Program-made: the position numbers and the translations under genes | Part shown: one piece after another, positions 23,203 through 32,231 of the stretch | How the letters are laid out: every line of letters starts with the position of its first letter | Numbering within the stretch: the stretch's first letter is position 1 | Assembly (NCBI RefSeq): GCF_034424315.1 | Contig: NZ_CP139972.1 | Location: forward strand, 496,001 to 560,000 | Source of the DNA: Chitinophaga sancti | GTDB taxonomy: Bacteria > Bacteroidota > Bacteroidia > Chitinophagales > Chitinophagaceae | Length of the DNA stretch: 64,000 nt | Direction of reading: 5' to 3' | The notes under the pieces: model-generated | What the model was told of the DNA's origin: nothing | What the model saw: the letters and a program-made list of their open reading frames with translations, nothing else | Database searches by the model: none

Positions 23203-23988
23203 TTAGTAAGGAATCGTAATCTTAATGGTGGTGCCGGCACCCGGTGTTGATAGGATCTGTGCCTGGCCGCCAATCATGCCGGCCCGTTTCTGGATATTCT
23301 GTAGCCCCATGCCTTTGTGCTGTTTCATGATTTCAGACACATCGAACCCGGAACCATTGTCCTGGATAGACAAGGTTAACACATTACCAGCAAACGCTAA
23401 GTTAATAACAATTTCATTGGCCTGTGCATGCCGCACAATATTATTCAGGATCTCCTGGAAGAGGCGGAAGACGATGGTAACTTTGTCCGCGAGCGGAGGG
23501 AGGGGAGTATCAGGATGGGTATAGGTGATTTTGAAAAAATCGGAACGCTCCAGGTACTCCAGTTCAAATGCAATGGCATCGACAAGGCCCCTGTTCAGCA
23601 GTTCCTCACCATGCAATAACCGGGACAGCGCCCGCAGTTCTTTCACCGCCCTTTTGGCTAGTGCTTCAGCTGCGGCCACCTTTTCACCGGCTTTTTCAGT
23701 ATCCTGCATGTTGATGGAGCCAAGCGTCATGACCGTAAGGCCTAACAACTGTCCGATATTGTCATGCAAATCATATGCGATAGTCTTCAGGGTTTGCTCC
23801 TGGACTTCCATCTGGGTTTTCAATAATTCGGTATCAAAAGCCTGTTTCAGGACTTCTTTTTCTTCCGCATGCTTTTTTTTCCGTCGGTTATAGAGGTTGA
23901 CATATACGATCAGAAATAAAGGGGCAATCAGAAAAATTACAGTTGTGATGCCGATGAAGAATAATATTTCCTTTGAAGAAATCTGCAT
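23203..23988 (-). CDS. Sensor histidine kinase (HisKA_3 / NarX-like class)
   Basis: The 261-residue kinase has one N-terminal membrane segment (ILFFIGITTVIFLIAPLFLIVYV), a short coiled linker, the H-box IAYDLHDNIGQLLGL with the phosphorylated His, and an HATPase domain with N-box ILNNIVRHAQANEI, G1 DNGSGFD and G2 GMGLQNIQKRAGMIGG. There is no periplasmic sensor domain. The start overlaps the end of the upstream membrane-protein gene by 52 nt, so that protein may be the sensing partner (inference). The response regulator gene follows. Confidence 0.92.
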   Translation of the reverse strand: MQISSKEILFFIGITTVIFLIAPLFLIVYVNLYNRRKKKHAEEKEVLKQAFDTELLKTQMEVQEQTLKTIAYDLHDNIGQLLGLTVMTLGSINMQDTEKAGEKVAAAEALAKRAVKELRALSRLLHGEELLNRGLVDAIAFELEYLERSDFFKITYTHPDTPLPPLADKVTIVFRLFQEILNNIVRHAQANEIVINLAFAGNVLTLSIQDNGSGFDVSEIMKQHKGMGLQNIQKRAGMIGGQAQILSTPGAGTTIKITIPY

Positions 23989-24611
23989 ATAAAAGCGTAT
24001 GACCAGCAGGCATACAACAACACATTCAGGATCGAATAAGTAACATACCGGATCGACATTGTAATCGACTTGATTTCATGCACCAGGTAATCATTGAAGA
24101 TGTTGGTCGCTGTACTGCCAAAGTAAAATATAAGGGTTCCGTTTACCCACCAAAACGGGGCATACGTGTTCAGCACGATATATTTATCGTCCCGAAGTAT
24201 GAGGTAATAAAAATAAAGACTTGCCAGTACAAATACAACGGATTCGGTAGAGGCAGTGAGGTTTACGAACTTTGCAAAATGAAATTTAAGACCTTCCAAT
24301 ACATACATCACCAGGAATATGCAAAGCCAGATGATGAGCAGGCTGCGTTTATTAGTGTATTGCAGATATAGTTGGTAGAAGAAGCAGCTGATAAAGCCGC
24401 ATTCAATCAGCAGATAGACATTATAAAAGGGGGCATTAGATAAAGACGTCATTTCCCGGATATAAACACCGGTCAGTTCTGTTGCACAGGTTAGTAATAA
24501 ATAGACGATAAAATACCGCCATATAGGCGTTTTGTCTTTTGCAAGACAAAACGCCGCTACCAACAGGCAGATCATTTCTGCGACGGTATTCAATGTAAAG
24601 TAATATTTCAT
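23937..24611 (-). CDS. Multi-pass membrane protein upstream of the kinase
   Basis: The 224-residue protein has about six to seven hydrophobic helices (for example MICLLVAAFCLA, YFIVYLLLTCATELTGVYI, SLLIIWLCIFLVMYVLEG, SVVFVLASLYFYYLIL, APFWWVNGTLIFYFGS, ILNVLLYACWSYAFICRF). I do not recognise a named family. It overlaps the histidine kinase gene by 52 nt on the same strand, which implies coupled translation and makes a sensory or accessory role likely (inference). Confidence 0.75.
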   Translation of the reverse strand: MKYYFTLNTVAEMICLLVAAFCLAKDKTPIWRYFIVYLLLTCATELTGVYIREMTSLSNAPFYNVYLLIECGFISCFFYQLYLQYTNKRSLLIIWLCIFLVMYVLEGLKFHFAKFVNLTASTESVVFVLASLYFYYLILRDDKYIVLNTYAPFWWVNGTLIFYFGSTATNIFNDYLVHEIKSITMSIRYVTYSILNVLLYACWSYAFICRFLQRKYYSSSASQL

Positions 24612-24626
24612 GCTTTATAGTCAGAA

Positions 24627-25259
24627 TCATTGAGTAATCAACAAAGCGCCCACTGATTTACAGGTTGCAGGCGGAGGACATAATTCACCACGGTTTTCTG
24701 CAGCTGCCAGTACGATTCTACCTTTGCCTACAGTACCTCTTGGATCGTTGTTGAAATAATCCCAATGAAAAATGCTGTCATTCCTGGTGGAATCCCTGGT
24801 AGTCACCATCACAAGGGTGTTACGATTCCAGTAAGGGCGCTCTGGAATGTGTGTATGAGAGCTGTCGTACTTGTTGTAAGTGCTGTCATATGATGCAAAG
24901 TAGAAACGGATCCCGTCGCCACCTTCAGCTTCCAGCTGATCAACAAGGGCTTTCAGTCTTGAAGCGCTGAACCATACAGTACGGGTGTTGGAGCCCATTT
25001 TATGTGGCCTGCCATCAATAGATTCTGTATCGCAGGCATCACAGTCGGAAGGGTCAACAGGAATTTTGCCGGCACGACTTGCATAATTCTTTACATACAT
25101 TTTTGCAAACTCAACACTGATGGTGTCTTTATCCAGCAAATTGTTTGTAGATACTCCTTTGTGGTCATCCTCCGGGATGGAAGGAGACTGTTTGGATTGA
25201 CAGGCAGTCATAGTCATAGCTACCATCGCTATGGTAATAATGGCAACAGGGATGTTCAT
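24627..25259 (-). CDS. Putative lipoprotein of unknown function
   Basis: The 210-residue product begins MNIPVAIITIAMVAMTMTACQSK, a lipoprotein signal with the lipidation Cys after MTA. The mature part has a CDACD motif, the phrase GIRFYFASYD and a late CPPPATC pair. It contains no catalytic motif that I can name. It ends 15 nt before the membrane-protein gene, so it probably belongs to the same transcript as the two-component genes. Confidence 0.75.
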   Translation of the reverse strand: MNIPVAIITIAMVAMTMTACQSKQSPSIPEDDHKGVSTNNLLDKDTISVEFAKMYVKNYASRAGKIPVDPSDCDACDTESIDGRPHKMGSNTRTVWFSASRLKALVDQLEAEGGDGIRFYFASYDSTYNKYDSSHTHIPERPYWNRNTLVMVTTRDSTRNDSIFHWDYFNNDPRGTVGKGRIVLAAAENRGELCPPPATCKSVGALLITQ

Positions 25260-25320
25260 AACATTAAATGATTTAAGGTGTACCTAAATGTATAAAAAAC
25301 TATTTCAAATTTCATGTAAG

Positions 25321-25411
25321 GCCTGCAACTACTTTCAAAAGGCAGTGGAGGGTAGCTACCTAGCCCTTGAGCTACCACGTCCACATACCTTTCTGAAAGT
25401 AATGTGCAGGC
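25321..25411. other. Long imperfect hairpin between two minus-strand genes
   Basis: GCCTGCA (25321-25327) pairs with TGCAGGC (25405-25411). ACTTTCAAAAGG and CCTTTCTGAAAGT continue the stem with a few mismatches, and an inner stem GGTAGCT/AGCTACC (25351-25357 and about 25370-25376) closes a small loop. The rest of 25260-25501 shows no gene. It could be the 3' end structure of the tail-collar transcript; there is no clear T-run. Confidence 0.5.
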
Positions 25412-25501
25412 ACTGGTTGTAGGGTTATGTCTGAGGGGGAAGTATAAGGATGAAAGGCCTGAACGATGAGTAGGCTGTAAAAATTTACCATTACAGCCCG
25501 G

Positions 25502-27160
25502 TTATTTATACCTGATGATATAATCCACATTTACATTAATCGGCCTCGACTCGCTGTCTCCACCCGCCACATCATGACTATGCTCGCCATCCTCCGATGT
25601 TGCACTCTCTTCTCCATTAAATGCTGCCAGTTCCCAACCTTCCTCTGAATCTATCGCATGCCGCTCTGCCGGTACCCTATAAATAGCATGGGTATGTTTG
25701 CCATTCGTTGTCGTTCTGATAGGATTCGCCGGTGAACCCGTTGTAGAAATCACCTGTATTGTACCCACCTTCAGTTTGCCGGCACCTGTTACGAAATACC
25801 CTCTCAGATCAGGTATTGCAAAGGTCAGTGGTGCACCGCCGTAATGTGTGCCGATTACTTCGAACAGCTCCCGATAGGTATGCCTGCGCAGCGAACTCCC
25901 GTCACAGGGGAACCATCCTGCTGCCTGCAGTTTAATTTGTACATCCCTGTCCGTTATATCCCCGCCAAATGGCATGATCGTACCAATAGGAGGGGCGGCC
26001 CCTGCTATGTCTTCCACGGCAATGAGAAAATCTGTATAGATATTCTCAGGCCTTGTCTCCTGGTCGCCCCCGGTAATGGTATGCAGGTGTTCTCCGGCAG
26101 TATTGGTCTGCCCGCGATCATCGATCCATGCAATACAGTTGTAGGCAATAAATCCTGTGGCTCCTTTGGCCGCAGAGTGGGAAGACACGGGCACACTTTC
26201 CACCTGGTGACTGTGTGCACCGGCTACTGTGGTTGTTATGCCGGGGGGAGAGGCTGTGGCATAATACTCCACAGAGCCGATGTTGTCGCCCGTGTTTCCA
26301 CCTTTGTGAAGGGCATGGCGGGTATCCGCATCCGGGTCCCTGTTTGTTAAGTGACTAGTACCCCTAAGAAAATATCCTCTTAAGTCCGGAACATTAATAA
26401 TTCTAAGACCATCTCCGCCAAAATTGCCGAGGATCGTATCGGACAATGCCGGGTAATCCGTATATGCATAAGGTTTACCATCACAAAAGAGCCATCCTGC
26501 CGGGATACGTGGCAAAGGACCTCCAAAGGCGGTAATGGTGCCTGCCGGTAAGATGCCGGCAGGCGATTGTGGTGTACGGCATTTTATGACGAAATATAAA
26601 GCCACATTAATAGGAAGGGTCGCATTATCAAATCCTGTGAGTGTGTGATAGTGTGCGCCCGCTGGTTCTGTGGCAATTGTTTGATTACCTCTTGCCATTT
26701 CGTGCCTGGAGCCACTCCATGCCCTGTGCATATTGGCGGTGAGCCTGCCGCAGGTATGGCTGTGGGCACCGGTGATAGAGAGCGACCAGAGCGATGCAGG
26801 AAGGCCGGTAGCGGTCTTTTGCAAAGAACCGGTGTGATTGCCGGTGGCGCCGCCCGGTGCTGCTGCAACCCTTTTGGGTGCATCGGGGTCGGTGCCTTTG
26901 GCTTTGTGTAAGGTACCTCTCAGGAAACGCCCGATCAGATCAGGTACGTTGAAACTGTATTCATCGCCGCCATGTGCATTGCCGATGGCGGCATAGAGTT
27001 CCGGATACGTATCTGTAGGATAGGCGCTGCCGTCACAGAGTAGCCAGCCTGCTGCTGTTAATGCACGCAACTGATCACTGTTGGAGAGATCTCCGCCAAA
27101 GGTGGTAATAGCACCTATGAGAAGTCCATTGGATACAGTTTTGGCATTTTGCAAAGTCAT
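25502..27160 (-). CDS. Triple phage-tail-collar (Mdp-like) protein
   Basis: The product from the ATG at 27160 (552 residues) contains three consecutive copies, about 180 residues each, of a tail-collar module: GAITTFGGDLSN...GWLLCDGSAYP...PDLIGRFLRG; GTITAFGGPLPRIPAGWLFCDGKPY...PDLRGYFLRG; GTIMPFGGDITD...GWFPCDGSSL...PDLRGYFVTG. Each ends with an HSH/HTHAI-GGDxETRP-N receptor-tip-like segment. The family is found in phage tail fibre tips and in bacterial microcystin-dependent-protein homologues. There are no other phage genes nearby, so it is more likely a cellular or tailocin-derived surface protein than part of a prophage. An upstream in-frame ATG (27199) lacks support. Confidence 0.85.
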   Translation of the reverse strand: MTLQNAKTVSNGLLIGAITTFGGDLSNSDQLRALTAAGWLLCDGSAYPTDTYPELYAAIGNAHGGDEYSFNVPDLIGRFLRGTLHKAKGTDPDAPKRVAAAPGGATGNHTGSLQKTATGLPASLWSLSITGAHSHTCGRLTANMHRAWSGSRHEMARGNQTIATEPAGAHYHTLTGFDNATLPINVALYFVIKCRTPQSPAGILPAGTITAFGGPLPRIPAGWLFCDGKPYAYTDYPALSDTILGNFGGDGLRIINVPDLRGYFLRGTSHLTNRDPDADTRHALHKGGNTGDNIGSVEYYATASPPGITTTVAGAHSHQVESVPVSSHSAAKGATGFIAYNCIAWIDDRGQTNTAGEHLHTITGGDQETRPENIYTDFLIAVEDIAGAAPPIGTIMPFGGDITDRDVQIKLQAAGWFPCDGSSLRRHTYRELFEVIGTHYGGAPLTFAIPDLRGYFVTGAGKLKVGTIQVISTTGSPANPIRTTTNGKHTHAIYRVPAERHAIDSEEGWELAAFNGEESATSEDGEHSHDVAGGDSESRPINVNVDYIIRYK

Positions 27161-27312
27161 TTCCCTTTTCGTTTTATTGATGGTACAAAGGTCATTCAAA
27201 ACGAATTGAGAGAACAGGCCGGAATGTTCCCTTTTAACAGCTGTTTTTAGGGGGTAGAAAAGGCGGTTTTCAGCCTTGCGGATAGTAAGTTGTTGATTTT
27301 CAATTGGAATGC

Positions 27313-27365
27313 CCCCCGGTAAAAATATGCTTTCATCTTCGGCGAAAGCATATTTTTACCGGGGG
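27313..27365. repeat. Perfect 22-bp inverted repeat (hairpin)
   Basis: The arms at 27313-27334 and 27344-27365 are perfect reverse complements (CCCCC-GGTAAAAATATGCTTTC type) around a 9-nt loop, ATCTTCGGC. It lies between the stop of the membrane-protein gene at 27474 and the start of the tail-collar gene, both on the minus strand. It may end the sulfatase transcript, although no T-run follows. I see no gene in 27161-27473. Confidence 0.8.
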
Positions 27366-27473
27366 CTGGGTAGGCCTTGGGAAATGGAAGGGTAGTATCG
27401 TTGCTTATGGACAATGAAATTTGCCCGAAGGCCATAGGGGAGGGCCTTTAATTTTTAGAATCATACACCCTGC

Positions 27474-27947
27474 TCAGGCAGCCCTGGAGGCAAGCTTCGC
27501 CTGCACAATCCCCACCAGCAAGCCAAGCACTGACAATCCCACCGTGAGATAATAACCAATACTTAAATGCCCAATGAACTCCCTGTCATACCTGGCGATA
27601 TAATAATAAAATGCCCCGGTTAACACCAGGCCCGCCACAAATTCAGTGACTACCGGTATTAACCTGAAACCCGTCATATCCCTGACTAAACTTAGCACAC
27701 AAAATATCGGGATCAAATAGAGAAAAATGGCAATCGAATAGGATTGGAATTCACCTATTGTCAGTTTACCGGTGAAATAAAGTGTATTGATGATTGGAGG
27801 CAGCTGATACCCGCTATATTTGAAAATACTCCACCTGATCCAGGGTATAAAAAATGACATCAACAGACCTGCTGAGATAGCAGTCGTATATTTTATATCG
27901 ATCTTCAAGGAATGATATTTTAATTCAAATCCATAATTGGTTTCCAC
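27474..27947 (-). CDS. Four-helix membrane protein, function unknown
   Basis: The 157-residue protein has four hydrophobic segments: ISAGLLMSFFIPWI, SIAIFLYLIPIFCVLSLV, VTEFVAGLVLTGAFYYYIA and GYYLTVGLSVLGLLVGIV. No family is recognised. Its start overlaps the end of the sulfatase gene by 28 nt on the same strand, so the two are probably co-translated. Confidence 0.65.
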   Translation of the reverse strand: METNYGFELKYHSLKIDIKYTTAISAGLLMSFFIPWIRWSIFKYSGYQLPPIINTLYFTGKLTIGEFQSYSIAIFLYLIPIFCVLSLVRDMTGFRLIPVVTEFVAGLVLTGAFYYYIARYDREFIGHLSIGYYLTVGLSVLGLLVGIVQAKLASRAA

Positions 27948-29623
27948 GGCGCCGGAAACACACCTACTCTTTTCGCATAGGCATTCCAGATAGCACTCAT
28001 TTCCTTCACTTTCTCAGGGTACATTTCTGACAGATCGTGTAACTCACTTCTATCTTTTTTCATATTATACAGCTCCCATTTCCCTTCCCTGTAATGTTCC
28101 TTATCCTTCAGTATTTCCCCCTTTGACACCAGTTTCCAATCGCCCAGTCTCACCGCCTTATTCATTTCATGCTCCCAGCAGATGGCCTTTCCCCTGTCGA
28201 GGGATTTCCCTTTAAACAAAGGTACCAGGCTCACACCTTCCAGGGAGATACTGCCTTCGTACTTTGCGCCGGTCAACTCTACAATCGTTGGCATTATATC
28301 AATGATATGCCCTACAAAAGGTGTTATCTTATTCTTCCCGCTTATCACACCCGGATAGTTTACAATCAGTGGTGTTGAAATTCCCCCCTCATGTACCCAG
28401 TGCTTGTATTCTCTGAATGGGGCATTTGATACATTGGCCCATGACTTACCGTAAGAGATATACGTAGAATCAGGTCCGCCACTTATTCCTTTCCCTTTCT
28501 TTACCAGTTTCCCTTCCCGTGTGATATGTGGAATGGTGGCATAAGAGATCTCATCTTTCTGCAAAGGTTTTAAGGTTTCAGGATGCGGTGCCCAGTTGCC
28601 CGTAGGGCCGGTGGCCCCAATATCCTCTGCACAGCCCCCATTATCCTGCATATACATGATCACTGTATTATTATCAATACCCTGCTGTTTCAGGATTTCC
28701 CGGATTGCCCCGATACCCTGGTCCATATCGTCTATGATGGCTGCATATACTTCCATGCGGGCCGCCTGCACAGCTTTGTCTACACCATTATCCCAGGCAG
28801 GATAATCAGCAGGGGCCAGTTCTGTATTGTTAGTGAGTAAACCTTCATGTCGTAGTTTATTGAACCGGGCATCCCTGATCACATCCCAGCCTTTATCATA
28901 TTTTCCTTTATACTTTGCAATATCCGCTGGCTTTGCATGTAAAGGCCAGTGTGCCGCTGTATATGTTACATAGAGGAAGAATGGTTTGCTGGCATCTCTT
29001 TCTTTGATGAACCGGATCGCTTCGTGCGTAATTGCATCCGTATAATAGAAACTATCCGTTTTGTACAATGGGTCCGTCCATGGTGAGATCAAATGGTTAT
29101 CCCTGCACAGGGCCGCCGGATCAAAATAACTACCTGCTCCCTGTATCGTTCCGTAGTACCTGTCAAAACCACGCTGGAGGGGCCAGCTTGTCTTAGGTCC
29201 GTCTTCTTTGATATTCTGACTCACATGCCATTTCCCCGCCAGGAAGGTGGAGTATCCCGCAGATTTTGCTACTTCCGCCATCGTAGTGGCTTTAGGATTC
29301 AAATCGCCCCTATAGCCTGGCACCTGGTAATCCGTATCACGCATCCAGCCCATTCCCGCCTGGTGTGGGTACAGCCCTGTGAGCAATGATGCCCTGGTAG
29401 GACAACAGCGTGCACCGTTATAAAACTGCGAGAACCGTAGACCCGATGCTGCCAGCTGATCGAGATTGGGCGTATGGATCTCGCTGCCATAACAGCCAAT
29501 ATCAGAATACCCCATATCATCACTAAGGATCACGATGATATTCGGGCGCTGCTGCGCCTTCAAAGATGACTTCACAGAAATTCCCAATAATAAGAACAGT
29601 AAATGGGCCAAACGAATTCTCAT
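27920..29623 (-). CDS. Secreted arylsulfatase-type sulfatase, Cys-type
   Basis: The 567-residue protein has a signal peptide (LAHLLFLLLGISVKSSLKA) followed by RPNIIVILSDDMGYSDIGCYG, the sulfatase metal-binding Asp-Asp, and ARCCPTRASLLTG. C73 in the C-x-P-x-R motif is the residue converted to formylglycine. YMQDNGGCAEDIG (Asp-Asn metal ligands) and KPFFLYVTYTAAHWPLHA are also typical. The length fits family S1 arylsulfatases. It hydrolyses sulfate esters, probably of sulfated glycans in the periplasm. A Cys-type enzyme needs a maturase, and a candidate radical-SAM maturase is encoded at 43195. Confidence 0.93.
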   Translation of the reverse strand: MRIRLAHLLFLLLGISVKSSLKAQQRPNIIVILSDDMGYSDIGCYGSEIHTPNLDQLAASGLRFSQFYNGARCCPTRASLLTGLYPHQAGMGWMRDTDYQVPGYRGDLNPKATTMAEVAKSAGYSTFLAGKWHVSQNIKEDGPKTSWPLQRGFDRYYGTIQGAGSYFDPAALCRDNHLISPWTDPLYKTDSFYYTDAITHEAIRFIKERDASKPFFLYVTYTAAHWPLHAKPADIAKYKGKYDKGWDVIRDARFNKLRHEGLLTNNTELAPADYPAWDNGVDKAVQAARMEVYAAIIDDMDQGIGAIREILKQQGIDNNTVIMYMQDNGGCAEDIGATGPTGNWAPHPETLKPLQKDEISYATIPHITREGKLVKKGKGISGGPDSTYISYGKSWANVSNAPFREYKHWVHEGGISTPLIVNYPGVISGKNKITPFVGHIIDIMPTIVELTGAKYEGSISLEGVSLVPLFKGKSLDRGKAICWEHEMNKAVRLGDWKLVSKGEILKDKEHYREGKWELYNMKKDRSELHDLSEMYPEKVKEMSAIWNAYAKRVGVFPAPWKPIMDLN

Positions 29624-29817
29624 GTCAGAAAAGGATTAAATCAATCCTTAGGAAATTACAATTATTTTCCTGGATTAAAATTCTTTTTCCAAAACTAATT
29701 ATCGCTCCATTGGCAAAAGTTTTCCAAGGTTAATTATTACAAAAAGTTGTGGTTGTGTTGGCTATGAAAGGCTCGGTGCAGAAGGAACTAACAGGCATGT
29801 GTAGCAATAAAAAAAAG

Positions 29818-29842
29818 AACAGCCGGTGCTAAGCCGGCTGTT
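29818..29842 (-). terminator. Terminator-like hairpin, T-run on the minus strand
   Basis: AACAGCCGG (29818-29826) and CCGGCTGTT (29834-29842) form a perfect 9-bp stem around TGCTAAG. Eight A residues at 29809-29816 give a T-run after the stem on the minus strand. It lies in the gene-free stretch 29624-30076, upstream of two divergent genes, so its transcript is unknown. Nothing else in this stretch looks coding. Confidence 0.6.
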
Positions 29843-29933
29843 TGCATTTGATCATCTGATCTCTTTTACTTATTGATCGCCTGTGTTTGTTATCAAACCA
29901 ATTAGATAAAAAATTATCCCGTTGGGTTATTTA

Positions 29934-29962
29934 TTTGTGAGTAATTCGAATAATTATCTTTG
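29934..29962 (+). promoter_or_regulatory. Bacteroidota-type promoter for the BamA-like gene
   Basis: TATCTTTG (29955-29962) matches the TAnnTTTG -7 element, and TTTG at 29934-29937 stands 17 bases upstream as the -33 element. Transcription would start near 29969, giving a leader of about 108 nt with tRNA-like strings. Confidence 0.65.
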
Positions 29963-30076
29963 CGAAGGTAGGGCGGTATGGCTCAGTGGGAAATGATCGT
30001 TCTCAAACAAATTGATGATCGTCGTCAATGGATAACGGACTGAATTGTGGCACAGTATTTTATATCCTTGTTTGTC

Positions 30077-31306
30077 ATGAAGGGACTACTAATAATTATA
30101 TTACTGACGCTTACGTTTGATGCCATTGCCCAGGATTCAATCCCCAGAAGGAGAAGAGACTATGGTTATGATGTTGATACTGTACCCAAACTCGACCTGA
30201 TCGACATCGTCAGCAAGACATTTAATATTCATGGTAAGAAGATGCCAAAGAAAGGTGATAAGCGGGTGTACTATTCACTGGTACCGATCCCTACTAATAT
30301 TCCGGGTGGTGGTGTCGCGCTCATCACCAGTACCAATGCGGCTTTTTACATGGGGCCGAGGTCATCCACCAATTTGTCCAACGTATCATTTGCCCCCTCT
30401 TTTTCATTCAATGGCCGGTTCTCTTTTAGTTTTCACAGCAATATCTGGCTCACGGGTAACAAAGACAATGTGACCGGTGATATGCGTTTCATCATCAATC
30501 CACAGTATACCTGGGGCCTTGGAAAGGGCGTTCCGGATGACCAGAAAGAATTATTATACAGCAACTATTTTAGGTTTTACCAGACCTGGTTACATAAGAT
30601 AGATGGCGGCAAATGGATGGCTGGACTGGGTTACATGCTGGACTGGTACTCGGCTATCAGGTTTAAAAACACTGACAGTATAACGCTGCCTGAGTTTAGT
30701 CACTATACATATGGCACCGAGCCAGGCAAGCATTCCGTGTCATCAGGGCTCACCCTGAATGTGCAGAAGGATGCCCGCCAGAACTCTATCAACCCCCAGG
30801 CAGGATATTATTTTAATTCCGTGTTGCGGTATAATTTCAAATGGTTGGGCAGTACTGATAACTGGCCTTCGCTGTATGTAGACTACAGAAGATATTTACA
30901 TTTTGGTGATTCCCGTAGTCAGAATGTGTTGGCATTGTGGGGTTTTTATTGGACATCATTGAGTAATAAAACCCCATATCTCGATTTGCCGAGTATTGGC
31001 TGGGATCCTACCACACATAGTGGCCGGGGAATTACACAAAACAGGTATAGGGGAAAAAGTTTGTTGGATCTGGAGGCGGAATATCGCAGGGATATTACAC
31101 CCAACGGTTTCCTGGGCTTTGTGGTTTTTGCCAATATGAATACAGTTACCAACCCGGATAATTACCGGTTCACCGCGCCTCATCCTGCTGTGGGTGCGGG
31201 TTTGAGAGTGAAGTTTAATAAACGTTCCAATACCAATATTGCATTTGATTATGGGATTAGCAGTGCCGGCGGCTGTTTCAGCATAATGCTGGGAGAGGCT
31301 TTTTAG
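30077..31306 (+). CDS. BamA/TamA-like outer-membrane beta-barrel protein
   Basis: The 409-residue product from the ATG at 30077 has a signal peptide (MKGLLIIILLTLTFDAIA) and then a short linker (DSIPRRRRDYGYDVDT). The remaining sequence is a surface-antigen/Omp85-like barrel: VYYSLVPIPTNIPGGGVALITSTNAAFYMGP, many aromatic-ended beta strands, RGITQNRYRGKSLLDLEAEYR with the RYRG-type motif, and a final FNKRSNTNIAFDYG strand. No POTRA domains are present, as in short Bacteroidota paralogues. The start at 30047 would place ten extra residues before the signal. It is probably an outer-membrane channel of unknown substrate. Confidence 0.85.
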   Translation: MKGLLIIILLTLTFDAIAQDSIPRRRRDYGYDVDTVPKLDLIDIVSKTFNIHGKKMPKKGDKRVYYSLVPIPTNIPGGGVALITSTNAAFYMGPRSSTNLSNVSFAPSFSFNGRFSFSFHSNIWLTGNKDNVTGDMRFIINPQYTWGLGKGVPDDQKELLYSNYFRFYQTWLHKIDGGKWMAGLGYMLDWYSAIRFKNTDSITLPEFSHYTYGTEPGKHSVSSGLTLNVQKDARQNSINPQAGYYFNSVLRYNFKWLGSTDNWPSLYVDYRRYLHFGDSRSQNVLALWGFYWTSLSNKTPYLDLPSIGWDPTTHSGRGITQNRYRGKSLLDLEAEYRRDITPNGFLGFVVFANMNTVTNPDNYRFTAPHPAVGAGLRVKFNKRSNTNIAFDYGISSAGGCFSIMLGEAF

Positions 31307-31348
31307 GCGGTATTTCAGCTTTACATCAGTTTTCCTGATGATGATCAG

Positions 31349-32227
31349 TTATTCTCCTCCAAATCTTTGCAGCATTTCCGCAAATACAATTGCTGCTTTC
31401 TTTCTATAAGCATTGGCCGGCCAGGAGATGGTGGCTTGTCTGCTCATCTCTTTTCCCGTGATCCTCACGGCCTGTACCTCAGTTTGTCCTACCAGCGATG
31501 CGGTGGTCAATACCGTATACCAGCGCCCTGTGGCCACCAGTTGTAATAATATACTGATGTCGCTTAGTTCCATTTTAATATCAGGATAGATCTTATTCTT
31601 CTCAAACACCAGGTCCAGGAAACTCCTGGTATTAAAGCCTTTGGATGGCATTAGCAGTGGCAGCGTTTCCACTTCTTTTATATCTACACTTTTTCTTTGT
31701 GTGAGCGGATCATTGACAGGAACAATGAGGGATAAACGGGATTCGAACAGTGTTTGTGAAATGAGCAGGTCATTTTTTTGCGCGGGGGTGAAGGAAAGTA
31801 CGAAGTCCAGCTGTACCTGCCGTAGTTTCTCCAGTAAATCCTGGGAAGGACCGGAGGTCAGGATGATCTTGATCTGGGGGTAGCGGGCAGAGAACTCAAT
31901 AATCGTGCGTGTAAGCAGCGACTGCAAGCCATAAGTGACCCCGATAGCCAGCTCGCCGGTATGCAGTTCCTGCAGGTCTTCCAGCAGGTGCTGACCATCT
32001 TCAGCATTCTGAATACTCTGCCTGGCATAGGGGAGGAAGAGCTTCCCGGCCTCTGTGAGCATCACTTTTTTGCCAATCCGGTCAAAAAGTGGGGTGTTCA
32101 GTTCTTCTTCCAGTTGTTTGACCTGCTGAGAAAGGGTACTTTGACTGATATAAAGCATACTTGCCGCTTCTGTGAAGTTCAGAATTTCGGCCGTTTTCAC
32201 GAAATAGCGCAACTGTCGTAGTTCCAT
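31349..32227 (-). CDS. LysR-family transcriptional regulator
   Basis: The 292-residue protein begins MELRQLRYFVKTAEILNFTEAASMLYISQSTLSQQVKQLE, the LysR winged helix-turn-helix, followed by a substrate-binding domain (GELAIGVTYGLQSLL onward). The start at 32227 is supported by a -7 box ending four bases upstream. The gene is divergent from an MFS transporter gene; LysR regulators in that arrangement usually control the neighbour, and the shared 107-bp gap holds both promoters. The effector is unknown. Confidence 0.92.
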   Translation of the reverse strand: MELRQLRYFVKTAEILNFTEAASMLYISQSTLSQQVKQLEEELNTPLFDRIGKKVMLTEAGKLFLPYARQSIQNAEDGQHLLEDLQELHTGELAIGVTYGLQSLLTRTIIEFSARYPQIKIILTSGPSQDLLEKLRQVQLDFVLSFTPAQKNDLLISQTLFESRLSLIVPVNDPLTQRKSVDIKEVETLPLLMPSKGFNTRSFLDLVFEKNKIYPDIKMELSDISILLQLVATGRWYTVLTTASLVGQTEVQAVRITGKEMSRQATISWPANAYRKKAAIVFAEMLQRFGGE

Positions 32228-32231
32228 GGAA

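Noticed and set aside
25502-27160. Prophage interpretation
   Set aside because: Only the collar-type protein is present; no structural, lysis or integrase genes are nearby.
27247-27435. 62-residue minus-strand frame
   Set aside because: It is largely formed by the perfect 22-bp inverted repeat and has no recognisable protein features.
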